A stretch of DNA of 64,000 nucleotides from Lachnospiraceae bacterium. Its GTDB lineage: Bacteria; Bacillota; Clostridia; Lachnospirales; Lachnospiraceae. The translations under genes were made by a program, and so were the position numbers. Below are positions 24,901 to 32,245 of the stretch, in pieces. The notes under the pieces are model-generated. The model made no database searches, was not told the DNA's origin, and saw nothing but the letters and a program-made list of their open reading frames with translations. Position 1 is the stretch's first letter. Every line of letters begins with the position of its first letter. Location of the stretch: contig CAJTCY010000017.1 in assembly GCA_910575075.1 (NCBI GenBank), positions 1-64,000 of the forward strand, given 5' to 3'.

Positions 24901-27598
24901 TTATGACGAACACAACAATAAGAAAGCGGTTCTGAACCATAAGGAAACCACAGCGGCGCAGGCAAAGCAGGAGGTGATAAAGCAGGCGTTTCAGGACTGG
25001 ATTTGGAAAGACCCAGAGCGGAGAAACCGTCTTGTACGCTATTATAATGACACATTTAATTCTATCCGCCCCCGTGAATATGACGGAAGCCATATCACAT
25101 TTGGCGGCATCAGCCCAGAGATTCAGCTAAGACCGCATCAAGTCAATGCGATTGCCCATATCCTTTACGGCGGCAACACGCTCCTTGCACACAAGGTAGG
25201 GGCGGGAAAAACCTTTGAGATGGTCGCCGCAGCGCAGGAAAGCAAGCGGCTCGGCTTATGCCAGAAATCCATGTTTGTCGTGCCAAACCACCTTGTCGGG
25301 CAGTGGGCATCGGAATATTTAAGGCTCTACCCAAGTGCGAACATCCTTGTCACGACCAAGCGGGATTTTGAAACGGGAAACCGCAAGAAATTCTGCGGCA
25401 GGATTGCGACGGGGGCGTATGATGCGGTGATTATCGGGCATAGCCAGTTCGAGAAAATCCCCATCAGCGAGGAACGCCAGAGGGAACAGCTCATGCGCCA
25501 GCTTGACGATATTGAGCGTGGCATTGACGACGTGCAGGCATCCCACGGGGAGCAGTTCACGGTCAAGCAGCTCATGAAAACGAGGAAAGCGATTAAGGCA
25601 AAGCTCGATAAATTAAACGACACCAAACGGAAAGACAGCGTGATAAACTTCGAGGAACTGGGCATAGACAGGCTCTTTATAGATGAGAGCCATTTTTATA
25701 AGAACCTTTACCTTTACACTAAGATGCGGAACGTGGGCGGCATCGCCCAGACCGAAGCCCAGAAGTCAAGCGATTTGTTTATGAAATGCCGTTATCTGGA
25801 CGAAATCACGGGCAACCGTGGCGTGGTTTTCGCAACGGGGACGCCCATAAGTAACTCGATGGTCGAGATGTATTCCGTACAGAGGTACTTGCAGTATGAT
25901 ACCCTCGCAAGGAACGGGTTGCAGCATTTTGACAGTTGGGCTTCCACGTTCGGCGAAACAGTCACGGCTCTGGAACTCGCCCCAGAGGGGACGAATTACC
26001 GAGCCAAGACGAGGTTTGCGAAGTTCTACAACCTGCCAGAACTGATGCAGATGTTCCGTGAGGTTGCGGACATCCAGACCGCCGATATGCTAAAGCTGCC
26101 CGTGCCAAAGGTCAATTACCATAATATCAAGACAAAGCCGAGCCAAATCCAGACGGAAATGGTGGCGGGGCTTGCGAAGCGGGCAGAGAAAATCCGTGCA
26201 AGACTGGTAAAACCACAAACAGATAATATGCTCAAAGTGACAAACGACGGGCGGCAGCTTGCCCTAGACCAGAGATTGATTGACCCGATGCTGCCAGACG
26301 ACCCGAACAGCAAAGTCAACGCCTGCGTGGAAAATATGTACCGCATCTGGGAGGGACACGCCGACACAAAGGCGGCGCAATTATTGTTTTGCGACCTCAG
26401 CACACCGAAAAATGACGGCATGTTCAACGTCTACGACGACATGAGGGAAAAATTAATACGGCGTGGCATCCCTGCGGAGCAGGTGCGTTTCATCCATGAA
26501 GCGAATACCGACGCACAGAAAAAAGAGCTGTTCGCAAAGGTAAGGAGCGGCGAGGTGCGTGTATTGTTTGGCTCTACCCAGAAGATGGGCGCAGGTACAA
26601 ACGTGCAGGACAGATTGATTGCCATCCATAACCTCGACTGCCCGTGGAAGCCGTCGTGCTTGGAACAGCGTCAAGGTCGTCTGGAAAGGCAGGGCAATAT
26701 GTTTCCAGAGGTGGAAGTCTACCGCTATGTGACGGAGCAGACATTTGATGCGTACCTCTATCAGCTCGTGGAGGGAAAGCAGAAATTTATCAGCCAGATA
26801 ATGACGAGCAAAAGCCCCGTGCGTTCTGCCGAGGACGTGGATGAAGTCGCCCTCTCTTTTGCGGAGGTGAAAATGCTTGCCACGGGCGACGAGCGTTTCA
26901 AGGAAAAAATGGATTTGGATATGCAGGTGGCGAAGCTGAAAGTCTTGAAGCAGAGCTACCTTTCCGAGCATTACGACCTTGAGGACAGGATACTGAAGCA
27001 CTACCCGCAGGAGATTAAGGAGTATGGGGAACGCATTATAGGCTATGGGAATGATGCCAAAATTGCCAGCCAGCATATGCCGCAGGGCGAGGATAAGTTC
27101 TGCCCGATGACCTTAAACGGCGTGACCTACAAAGAAAAAGCGGACGCAGGCGGGATGCTGCTTGCCATCTGCAAGGAAAACCCGCTGTCACAGCCGATAC
27201 AAATCGGCAGTTACCGTGGCTTTCAGATGGAGGTTTTCTATGATACCGTCAATGCTCACTATTGTCTGAACCTCTGCGGAATGAGAAAATATAAGGTAGA
27301 TTTAGGAACGGATGCCCTCGGCAATCTGACCCGAATCGAGAATGAGATTGCCAAGCTCCCCGCCAGACTGGAAGCCGCCAAGACGAGAAAGGAGGAAACC
27401 ACCGCACAGCTTGAAACCGCAAAAGAGGAAGTGAAGAAACCGTTTGCCTTTGAAAATGAGCTGAAAGAAAAGACGGAGCGGCTTAATGCCCTCAATATCG
27501 AACTGAATCTGAATGAAAAAGACAACTCTGTTATTGACGATGAGCCAGAGCAGAACGATGAGCAGCCAGAGAAAAAATGCACGGACAGGGAGCGGTAA
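18968..27598 (+). CDS. giant polyvalent protein: ArdC-like N-terminus, N6-adenine methylase and SNF2-type helicase
   Basis: The protein has about 2,876 residues, the largest of the element. The N-terminal ~110 residues (NPQAWQGFLSSACHNYKCRF then DEQLLIYAQRPDATAV) look like the ArdC-type DNA-binding/anti-restriction region. A low-complexity linker (residues ~280-400) overlaps a second gene, tnpV. Several accessory polyvalent-protein domains follow. The methylase domain has ILEPSCGTGNFLGLLP (residues ~1406) and DVVLGNIPFGEFKV (~1467; NIPF in place of NPPF, as seen in this group). The helicase has Walker A LAHKVGAGKT (~2073), DESH (~2238) and motif VI LEQRQGRLERQGN (~2566). It probably protects and remodels incoming element DNA. 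AAGGAGG precedes the ATG at 18968. Confidence 0.9.
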   Translation: MAAKYQLITELYRRTGMAVAKNPQAWQGFLSSACHNYKCRFDEQLLIYAQRPDATAVAEIGTWNRLFKRWVNKDSKGIAVFDPKGRRNTLKYYFDVSDTHEGYYGSRAVPIWQMDKRYEQPVMERLADRFGGTEGGDFATFLIGTAENAVEDNLPDYLSQLKGCTKDSFLEELDDYNIEVIYRRLAANSVAYMLLSRCGLDAGGYFEREDFAEIINFNTPQTLNAIGIATSDISEMALREISAAVRNVQIETRGQNRTFARNIASQYDKGRKQPERSEDNGRNHLHETGGLPYTRPDITDRARASAWQVRFDAQGLSGKPQEGDVSQSADSRQAERTLTPDRADGVAEVRASDEAVSQRAGSDGGAERESPDAVARHDEQHPQPSGGSDTGRADFQLGNSEPEPQSDGGRQEEKTDKAQTIEPEKQTEDEKGSVANEEEVAANLPTVDEQIEMIAEAEDEKASAFAVSQEDIDAVLVKGNSVANGKYRIYHQFQKQEDKKKNIDFLKREYGTGGFFVDFSDGTEGYVWYSGKGISIDRDGISTEHDLVLSWSKAEKRLRELVKDNRYLNPKEKDHYADYLESVSAPQYEIDTQRKLARQRFIEEKRELPPADKRDTLALRLSDFIRDLDGYEKDLLGVIGCRDFADMPADLMEQTLQHPDNVQEMLDFLSLVQKKTASVYSRSNAWRFSQELTELYPLRYVYHEGDVVYIGADKYEVIAFDENAVSIRNAEFPLFGKEFSRADFEEKLKENPANDHLKTVITESQKTETLAEEKPDSITLSIGFSEHPVFYDKELNDRFTDLGFALGNKLLGVLDEKQHRERENEENHVGWYHKTDFEIHAVIGGEEFNYEGRFDIGDGEGDLIAHIRNFYEYSLSPNCPFIPEWKRQGEDYYREKMESLRLGRDVLIPFLERNTELTTEDEKRLGDIMATEEDWFHRRKEPAEEELLEQAKGCIDAYCDAEFGGDAEVDYTDLSNVKIAFQNTEDGLHGIQASVNLLQYRMETYVDGVLAEYTQYNDLADLIQNALSNLYYHDLVSLTEEQLEPFYWEENTKAAENPSPDISSDAIEQTPHYTVEQTSDAFADPFIIQNNQAPEDSADRYYDVGGIYQTFETEEGAQEYADTLNSAEHITELFAAKDAQRKEQQKLEPAPSGTDGMQDNSDLIGKELMIDNRRYLIESVGKISGDVSMRDITFQSSVGFPINRVEKVGYVRRLLEQAEKELQPEEKTQSPTEVTTETVAEYPAVENGLPYDIVVEKIRFDEPEHGQPRETPVTAKPSAPAISADRRNYRITDDNLGVGGAKEKFRNNMSAIRLLHDLQIENRLATPEEQETLAKYVGWGGLSMAFDSNNAAWENEYKELKAALSDEEYHAAMESTLTAFYTPPVVIKAMYEALDRLGFSQGNILEPSCGTGNFLGLLPDSMEKSKLHGIEIDPLSGRIAKQLYQKASIAIEGFEETKLPDSHFDVVLGNIPFGEFKVNDSRYNAQKFLIHDYFIAKALDKVRAGGVVMFITSKGTMDKASPDVRKYIAQRAELLGAVRLPDNTFRANAGTEVTSDILILQKRDRIMDIEPEWINLDTDENGVTMNSYFVQHPEMVLGEMRMESTRFGMDSVCKAYPDVPFAGLLHEAMQRINGEIPEIENEVDRISDEQEKAIPADPNVRNFSFALVGGKVYFRENNGMTPANVSVTAENRIKGLLEIRDCVRKLIQYQTDDCPEEMIQTEQENLNRLYDAFTKKYGLINSRGNYLAFAADESYFLLCSLEVLDDEGKFKRKADMFTKRTIKPHREVTFVETASEALALSIGEKARVDLSYMARLTCRSEEEIIKELQGVIYKVPSSEPARYVTADEYLSGNVREKLKIAEIAAKSDPELAVNVAALEKVIPKDLPASEISVRLGTTWIPQEDIQQFMVELLTPSSYAAGRLQVRYTAYNGDWFIENKSSDVGNVKADSTYGTKRASAYRIMEDTLNLRDTRIFDYVYDEHNNKKAVLNHKETTAAQAKQEVIKQAFQDWIWKDPERRNRLVRYYNDTFNSIRPREYDGSHITFGGISPEIQLRPHQVNAIAHILYGGNTLLAHKVGAGKTFEMVAAAQESKRLGLCQKSMFVVPNHLVGQWASEYLRLYPSANILVTTKRDFETGNRKKFCGRIATGAYDAVIIGHSQFEKIPISEERQREQLMRQLDDIERGIDDVQASHGEQFTVKQLMKTRKAIKAKLDKLNDTKRKDSVINFEELGIDRLFIDESHFYKNLYLYTKMRNVGGIAQTEAQKSSDLFMKCRYLDEITGNRGVVFATGTPISNSMVEMYSVQRYLQYDTLARNGLQHFDSWASTFGETVTALELAPEGTNYRAKTRFAKFYNLPELMQMFREVADIQTADMLKLPVPKVNYHNIKTKPSQIQTEMVAGLAKRAEKIRARLVKPQTDNMLKVTNDGRQLALDQRLIDPMLPDDPNSKVNACVENMYRIWEGHADTKAAQLLFCDLSTPKNDGMFNVYDDMREKLIRRGIPAEQVRFIHEANTDAQKKELFAKVRSGEVRVLFGSTQKMGAGTNVQDRLIAIHNLDCPWKPSCLEQRQGRLERQGNMFPEVEVYRYVTEQTFDAYLYQLVEGKQKFISQIMTSKSPVRSAEDVDEVALSFAEVKMLATGDERFKEKMDLDMQVAKLKVLKQSYLSEHYDLEDRILKHYPQEIKEYGERIIGYGNDAKIASQHMPQGEDKFCPMTLNGVTYKEKADAGGMLLAICKENPLSQPIQIGSYRGFQMEVFYDTVNAHYCLNLCGMRKYKVDLGTDALGNLTRIENEIAKLPARLEAAKTRKEETTAQLETAKEEVKKPFAFENELKEKTERLNALNIELNLNEKDNSVIDDEPEQNDEQPEKKCTDRER
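19806..20159 (+). CDS. tnpV: TnpV-like protein nested in another frame of the giant gene
   Basis: The protein has 117 residues and is fully contained within 18968-27598 in the +1 frame. It opens MGEITYTKQADYLIPDLTLP and continues with HRRVTYLNLLTAGRLNEHLH, then SIRSQAEEVILDELIF. These segments and the length match the TnpV family of transposon-encoded proteins. Its own ribosome-binding site AAAGGAG lies 7 bases before the ATG. In the host frame the same bases give an Arg/Gly/Asp/Ser/Gln-rich linker with no fold, consistent with the linker being constrained by tnpV. Function of TnpV is not established. Confidence 0.8.
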   Translation: MGEITYTKQADYLIPDLTLPTEPELPLGRYALMHRDYLENHRRVTYLNLLTAGRLNEHLHQTEQTALQRLELLTKQLAKEQGVTEELKEKAPMQWLGMMNSIRSQAEEVILDELIFN

Positions 27599-27613
27599 AT
27601 CCAGTTTGCACAT

Positions 27614-27642
27614 TTGTACTGCTGATTTTGGGGTATTATAAT
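27614..27642 (+). promoter_or_regulatory. sigma-A promoter
   Basis: TTGTAC (27614-27619), 17-base spacer, TATAAT (27637-27642). It sits between the giant gene and the small gene at 27677, so a fresh transcript can start here. Confidence 0.75.
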
Positions 27643-27676
27643 AAGGACGATTAGAAAAAATCGGAGGTGAAGAAGA

Positions 27677-28006
27677 ATGTCTGATGCGTTCAGATTTGAA
27701 ACTTTTGTAGATGCACACAGCAATGTCTTCAATGAATACCTCGGCTCTGTCGTGGCAAAACTGTCCAGAGAAAACGAGGAATACCGTGCCATAAGAGCCG
27801 AGATTGAGGGCTTGTATGGGAAATATCCGAAAGTCTTAGGCGTGTTTGACACGGAAACGGCGGAGGAACTGACCGAGGAAGAATGTGCCGCACTGATTAA
27901 AGTGATGGAGCTTAGGAACAAACTTACGGATATGGAGATGCAGTCGGTTTACTTCCGTGGCTGCTATGACAGCGTGGGGTATCTGAAAAAGGCAGGGATT
28001 TTATAA
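27677..28006 (+). CDS. conserved ICE protein of unknown function
   Basis: The protein has 109 residues, acidic and helical. FRFETFVDAHSNVFNEYLGS opens it, then a LSRENEEYRAIRAEIEGLYG coiled region, and it ends with FRGCYDSVGYLKKAGIL. Similar proteins sit at this position in Tn1549-like elements, but I do not know a function. CGGAGGTG precedes the ATG. It has its own promoter. Confidence 0.65.
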   Translation: MSDAFRFETFVDAHSNVFNEYLGSVVAKLSRENEEYRAIRAEIEGLYGKYPKVLGVFDTETAEELTEEECAALIKVMELRNKLTDMEMQSVYFRGCYDSVGYLKKAGIL

Positions 28007-28256
28007 CGGACTGACCGAGAAAAGGGCGGTGTCAGCGTGAGTGCTGATGCCGTCTTTTACATAGTCAATTATAATGATAAGTCTTTTTTAATTATAAAAA
28101 AATTATAAATGTAGTTGACAGATTTCAAAAAGTGGTTTAGTTTGAAATAAAAAGCGAAAAAGAACACATATTCTATCATCATAAAAAATAAGGAATAAAA
28201 ATCTCTTAGATGTAGTTTAGAATGTGTTTCATCAGTCGATTTTGAGGAGGTTTTAT
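28007..28256. other. AT-rich intergenic junction
   Basis: A TACATAG at 28058-28064 is followed by very AT-rich sequence with no gene. Base composition changes sharply here from the GC-rich backbone. A TTGACA at 28115 has no convincing -10 partner. Confidence 0.5.
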
Positions 28257-28814
28257 ATGATTATTTGGATTAACGGAACTTATTGCGTTGGTAAAACAGA
28301 TATATCAGGAAGATTGAAAGAGAGGCTTTCTGCTGCTGATGTTGAATTATTAGAACTGGATAATTACAGCAATACCATTATGGGAAAGATACTTAAGAAT
28401 CCAAAAGAGAGTGATAATTCATACTCAGATATAGAAGGAGCATCCCTGTTTGATATACAATACTGCGAAGAATTTAGGAAAATAATTGAAGAAAAAGCAC
28501 ATAAAATGCTAATCGTTGACACAGCGATAACAGATAAAGCATGTAAGAATATAGTTTTTGATTATCTGTCCGAAAAATACGATGATTTATTGCATATTAT
28601 TCTTATGGCAGATGAAGAAACGATAAAAGTACGAATCCAAAATGATGATAAGAGAAAACATGATGATAAAGTATTCGCTCTTGCCAATTTAAGAAATAAT
28701 CTATCCTTTATGGAGGAGAATTTTAAGGATGCAATATGGATAAAAACAGATGACCGTGATGTAGAAAGCATTGTTGATGAAATAATAGAGTTAATTATGT
28801 CTAGAAAGAAATAA
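28257..28814 (+). CDS. P-loop NTPase/kinase, TmrB-like (cargo)
   Basis: The protein has about 185 residues. It opens MIIWINGTYCVGKTDISGRL, with the P-loop GTYCVGKT, in the manner of TmrB-like and small-molecule kinase proteins. A LELDNYSN segment and ILMADEETIKVRIQNDDKRK (lid-like basic region) follow. The coding sequence is much more AT-rich than the backbone genes on both sides, so it is a recent insertion. Members of this group include tunicamycin and aminoglycoside resistance proteins, but no specific substrate can be claimed. GAGGAGG lies 7 bases before the ATG. Confidence 0.72.
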   Translation: MIIWINGTYCVGKTDISGRLKERLSAADVELLELDNYSNTIMGKILKNPKESDNSYSDIEGASLFDIQYCEEFRKIIEEKAHKMLIVDTAITDKACKNIVFDYLSEKYDDLLHIILMADEETIKVRIQNDDKRKHDDKVFALANLRNNLSFMEENFKDAIWIKTDDRDVESIVDEIIELIMSRKK

Positions 28815-28823
28815 AAACCCATC

Positions 28824-28864
28824 TACATAGCCGAGAGGTTTTCATTTACGAAAACCCTCGGCTA
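28824..28864 (+). promoter_or_regulatory. TACATAG stem-loop element, copy 4
   Basis: TACATAG (28824-28830) overlaps a long stem: TAGCCGAGAGGTTTTC (28828-28843) with GAAAACCCTCGGCTA (28850-28864), one base bulged. The CTGGAGGTG site of the primase-like gene follows. Confidence 0.7.
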
Positions 28865-28894
28865 ATTCTATTTCTGGAGGTGATTTTTATTTGA

Positions 28895-29884
28895 ATGAGG
28901 ACATCTAAACCCTATGTGCAGATTGCCCCAGACGTGCTTGAGCAGGCAAGGCAGATAGATTTGCTCTCCTATCTTAGAGCCTACGAGCCGAGCAATCTTG
29001 TCAAAGTCAAAGGCGCGACGAACGTCTACTGTACCGCCGAGCATGACAGCCTAAAGATTTCCAACGGCAAATGGTACTGGTGGTCGAGGGGCTTCGGCGG
29101 CTATTCCGCTCTTGACTATCTGATGAAAGTCAAGGAATACGGCTTTGTGGAAGCCGTGGAAACCCTCACGGGGCAGACGATGGCGGACTGGAAACCGCCG
29201 CCCCCTGCCGTGAAGAAAGACGAGCCAAAAGTGCTGCTCCTGCCGCCGAAGAACAAAAATTGTGACAGGGTGACAGAATATCTTTTCGGTCGTGGCATTG
29301 ACTACCAGATTATCCAAGAGTGCATTGCCGAGGGGATTATTTTCGAGAGTGCCGACTACCACAACGCTGTTTTTATCGGGAAAGATGAAAGCGGAACACC
29401 AAAGTACGCCGCCTGCCGTGGCACGATGGGGAGCTTCAAGCGTGACGCATCGGGCAGCGATAAGCGGTACTCGTTTCGGCTTCTGGCAAAAGAGCCGACC
29501 GACACCGTGCATTTATTTGAAGCCGCCATTGATTTACTCTCCTACGCCACCTATTTAAAATGTGAGGGCAGGGATTATAAAACGGAAAATCTTCTCTCCC
29601 TGTCGGGCGTATATCAGCCGAAGAAAGAGTTAAAAGAAAGCAAAATCCCCGTTGCTCTCACGACTTTTTTGAAAGCAAACCCGCAAATCAAGACCATTTT
29701 TCTGCATTTGGATAAGGACAAAGCAGGTCGGCTATGCACCGCAGCTTTGAAAGAATTATTACAGAAAGACTACCGAATCGTTGATGAACCGCCGCCAGCC
29801 GGCAAGGACTTCAACGATTTTTTAATGTCCTATCTGGGGATTTCAAGGCAGAAATCGAGCCGTGAAAGGAGGGATGCCCGCTGA
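28895..29884 (+). CDS. DUF3991/Toprim primase-like protein
   Basis: The protein has 329 residues. The N-terminal part has a CHC2-like start (VLEQARQIDLLSYLRAY, CTAEHDSLKISNGKWYWWSR) as in primase zinc-binding domains. The middle resembles DUF3991 (YLFGRGIDYQIIQECIAEGI). The C-terminal Toprim fold has VHLFEAAIDLLSY and TIFLHLDKDKAGR, with the D-x-D metal site. Such proteins probably prime complementary-strand synthesis after transfer. CTGGAGGTG lies ~12 bases before the ATG, rather far. A TACATAG stem-loop is in the leader. Confidence 0.82.
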   Translation: MRTSKPYVQIAPDVLEQARQIDLLSYLRAYEPSNLVKVKGATNVYCTAEHDSLKISNGKWYWWSRGFGGYSALDYLMKVKEYGFVEAVETLTGQTMADWKPPPPAVKKDEPKVLLLPPKNKNCDRVTEYLFGRGIDYQIIQECIAEGIIFESADYHNAVFIGKDESGTPKYAACRGTMGSFKRDASGSDKRYSFRLLAKEPTDTVHLFEAAIDLLSYATYLKCEGRDYKTENLLSLSGVYQPKKELKESKIPVALTTFLKANPQIKTIFLHLDKDKAGRLCTAALKELLQKDYRIVDEPPPAGKDFNDFLMSYLGISRQKSSRERRDAR

Positions 29885-29900
29885 CTGCGTAAAGATTTTT

Positions 29901-29929
29901 TTGACAGAAATGACTGTAACTACAATAAA
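29901..29929 (+). promoter_or_regulatory. possible sigma-A promoter
   Basis: TTGACA (29901-29906) is perfect; 17 bases later AATAAA, overlapping TACAAT and TAAAAT, is a poor -10. It would drive 29959 and the mobilization genes. Confidence 0.4.
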
Positions 29930-29958
29930 ATTTCAGACCGAAAGGGAGGAAAGACCGA

Positions 29959-30249
29959 TTGAAGAATTATGAAGTGACCCTTGTCGCCCACTATGCAAAG
30001 ACCGTTTCCATCCATGCCGACAGCCCTGAACAGGCGGCGGAGAAGTTAAAGACCGTCCTGTTTGACACCGACCTTGTGAAGTTTTCCGACGGGGATTTTG
30101 TCTGCGGCGAAGCCGAGATTAACGCCCCTATGGAGGACGCAGGGGAAGAAAGCGAATCCGAGGGAGAGGATTTTGAGGACGGCTGCTGTTCGGGCTGTCC
30201 GTGCTTTGGAACGGTGTGTAAAGGATGCTGTCATAAGGGCGGGGATTAA
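29959..30249 (+). CDS. small protein with a C-terminal cysteine cluster
   Basis: The protein has 96 residues. The first ~55 (NYEVTLVAHYAKTVSIHADS) resemble the DpnD/PcfM-type fold common in conjugative elements. An acidic linker follows. The end is CCSGCPCFGTVCKGCC, eight Cys in 16 residues, likely metal-binding. The TTG start at 29959 is supported by GGGAGGAAA upstream. Position just before the candidate oriT suggests a mobilization accessory role (inference). Confidence 0.6.
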   Translation: MKNYEVTLVAHYAKTVSIHADSPEQAAEKLKTVLFDTDLVKFSDGDFVCGEAEINAPMEDAGEESESEGEDFEDGCCSGCPCFGTVCKGCCHKGGD

Positions 30250-30254
30250 AGACA

Positions 30255-30360
30255 CGTCTTACCAAGCACTGAATTTGGTTATCCATCTTCCGATGGAAAC
30301 AAAATTCGCTTGTTAGGGGAAAGCTCCCCTAATACCCCGTGGAAAAGACCGCCGCCAGAG
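30255..30360. other. candidate origin of transfer (oriT)
   Basis: Immediately upstream of the mobilization genes lie three short inverted repeats: CCATC/GATGG (~30283), TTAGGGGA/TCCCCTAA with loop AAGC (~30314-30333) and GCCGC/GCGGC (~30350). The second is followed by TACCCCGTGG. This is the place and form expected of an oriT for a MOBP relaxase. The nick site itself is not recognised. Confidence 0.5.
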
Positions 30361-30388
30361 TGCGGCAGGAAGAAAGGAGTTTTTAAGG

Positions 30389-30553
30389 ATGAGAGATTTA
30401 TTGTTCTTCGCTCTCGGCACAACGCTCGGAGGGATGTTCGGCGTGGCGTGTATGTGCGTGCTGCAGATTAACAGGCTCTCCGAGGGAAAGGGGGATTTGG
30501 ATGCGGAAACGAAACGTGCAGATACTGTTCCGACTGACCGAGGAAGAAGCTGA
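30389..30553 (+). CDS. DUF3789-like small membrane protein
   Basis: The protein has 54 residues. It opens MRDLLFFALGTTLGGMFGVA, then CMCVLQINR: one membrane helix followed by a polar tail. This matches the short DUF3789 proteins of conjugative elements. AAAGGAG precedes the ATG. Its 3' end overlaps mobC in another frame by 53 bases. Confidence 0.65.
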   Translation: MRDLLFFALGTTLGGMFGVACMCVLQINRLSEGKGDLDAETKRADTVPTDRGRS

Positions 30554-30833
30554 ATACCTCTGCTCCCTTGCAGAGCGGGCGGGGCATTCCAGACAAGCCC
30601 TGCTCCAGTCGATGGTCATGGGCTACCGCCTGTGCGAGAAGCCAGACCCAGAGTTTTATAAAATCATGCGGGAGCTGTCCGCCATCGGCAACCGCATCAA
30701 CCAGCTTGCGGCAAAAGCGAACGCCCTAAACTTTGTGGACACGCCGATGCTCTATGACGAAGCCAAGCGTTGGCGGGACTTCCGTCTGGACGTGGGCAAG
30801 TGCTACCTTGTGCCGAGGAAGATGTCTGGCTGA
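30501..30833 (+). CDS. mobC: MobC-family relaxosome protein
   Basis: The protein has 110 residues. A ribbon-helix-helix-like start (NVQILFRLTEEEAEYLCSLA) is followed by the MobC signature region (IMRELSAIGNRINQLAAKAN). It should bind oriT and help the relaxase nick. Its TGA overlaps the relaxase ATG (TGATG), so the two are coupled. Confidence 0.85.
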   Translation: MRKRNVQILFRLTEEEAEYLCSLAERAGHSRQALLQSMVMGYRLCEKPDPEFYKIMRELSAIGNRINQLAAKANALNFVDTPMLYDEAKRWRDFRLDVGKCYLVPRKMSG

Positions 30834-32245
30834 TGGCGGTCTGCGAGATATGGGACGTAAAGGGCAGGCTCGACCACCCCATCGACTATGCCGAGAATCC
30901 AGAGAAGACCGCCAACCCCAAATATACGGATGCGGACTTGCAGGCGATGGGTGACGTGATGAAGTACGCCACCAACGGCGACAAGACCGAGCGGCAGTTT
31001 TTCGTCACGGGCGTAAACTGCGACCCTGCCACCGCAAGGGACGAGATGATGATGGCAAAAGCCCAATGGAACGACCAGAGCGAGATTGTCTGCTACCACG
31101 GCTTCCAGAGCTTCAAGCATGGCGAGGTCACACCAGAGGTTGCCCATGAGGTCGGCGTGAAGCTGGCGGAGAAGATGTGGGGAGAAAGGTTTCAAGTAAT
31201 CGTGGCGACACATCTGAACACGGAATGCCTGCACAACCACTTTGTCGTCAACTCTGTTTCCTATATTGACGGCAGGCATTACCACGACAACAAGAAGAAC
31301 CTGCGGCTGCTCCGTCAGCGTTCGGATGAATTGTGCCGTGAGTATTCCTTATCGGTCATCGAACATCCAAGCGGCAGGAAGAAGCCCTATGTCCTCTGCC
31401 AAGCCGAGAAAAACGGTCTGCCTACGAGGGACAGCGTGGCACGGCAGGCGGTGGACGAAGCCATCTCAAAATCGTTCACGCTGAAAGACTTTGACCGCCA
31501 GTTGTCGGAAATGGGATACCGCATCAATTTTGACCCCAACCGAAAATACTGGACGATAATCGGCAAGGGATGGCAAAGACCGAAGCGGCTCTACAAGCTC
31601 GGCGGGGACTACACCAATGAGCGGATAACGGAACGCATAAGGGAAAATTCCTATGCGGTCAAATTCCAGAACTTTTCCAGAGAACAGCCGCAGGTCAAAG
31701 TGTACCGTGTCCGTGGCTCTCTGAAAGACGCAAAGAAAATCGGCGGCTTGCGTGGGCTGTATCTCCACTACTGCTACAAGCTCGGCATCCTGCCAAAGAA
31801 GAAACAACAGAACTATGCAAGGCTTCACTATCTTCTGAAAGATGACTTGCTGAAGATGGAAGCCATCACAAACGAAACAAGGCTGCTCTGCCGCAACCAT
31901 ATCGACACGGCGGGGCAGCTTTTGTCTTATAAAGGCTCTCTGGAATCCGAGATGCAGGAGCTGACCGAACAGCGCAAGGGGCTTTACTCCCAGAGCCGCA
32001 AGGCAAGCGGCAAAGAAAAGGAAGCGGTCAAGGCTCGGCTGTCGGAAATCACGGGGCGTATGAAAACATTGCGGAGGGAGGTCAGATTATGTGAGGGAAT
32101 CGAAGCCCGCAGCGACACCCTCAAAGAAAATTTAAATGTCATACGGGCAGACGAAAAAGAGAAGAAAGGAAAGGAGCTGATGAAGCATGAACACAGGCGG
32201 CGAAGCGGCGGAGCAAATCGTAAGGATGAGCTTGGAGGGATTTGA
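30833..32245 (+). CDS. MOBP-type relaxase (VirD2-like)
   Basis: The protein has 470 residues. The N-terminal relaxase domain includes the three-histidine motif VIVATHLNTECLHNHF (His127, His134, His136) that holds the metal, and CYHGFQSFKHGEV (residues ~88-100) just before it. The C-terminal third is a charged coiled region (QELTEQRKGLYSQSRKASGK). It should nick oriT, stay bound to the 5' end and lead the strand into the recipient. The start at 30833 overlaps the mobC stop. The 3' end overlaps the pcfB-like gene by 59 bases. Confidence 0.92.
   Translation: MAVCEIWDVKGRLDHPIDYAENPEKTANPKYTDADLQAMGDVMKYATNGDKTERQFFVTGVNCDPATARDEMMMAKAQWNDQSEIVCYHGFQSFKHGEVTPEVAHEVGVKLAEKMWGERFQVIVATHLNTECLHNHFVVNSVSYIDGRHYHDNKKNLRLLRQRSDELCREYSLSVIEHPSGRKKPYVLCQAEKNGLPTRDSVARQAVDEAISKSFTLKDFDRQLSEMGYRINFDPNRKYWTIIGKGWQRPKRLYKLGGDYTNERITERIRENSYAVKFQNFSREQPQVKVYRVRGSLKDAKKIGGLRGLYLHYCYKLGILPKKKQQNYARLHYLLKDDLLKMEAITNETRLLCRNHIDTAGQLLSYKGSLESEMQELTEQRKGLYSQSRKASGKEKEAVKARLSEITGRMKTLRREVRLCEGIEARSDTLKENLNVIRADEKEKKGKELMKHEHRRRSGGANRKDELGGI

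Noticed and set aside
30098..30316. 72-codon frame overlapping the Cys-cluster gene and the oriT candidate
   Set aside because: It is a composition shadow of the 29959 gene, and extends through the inverted repeats.
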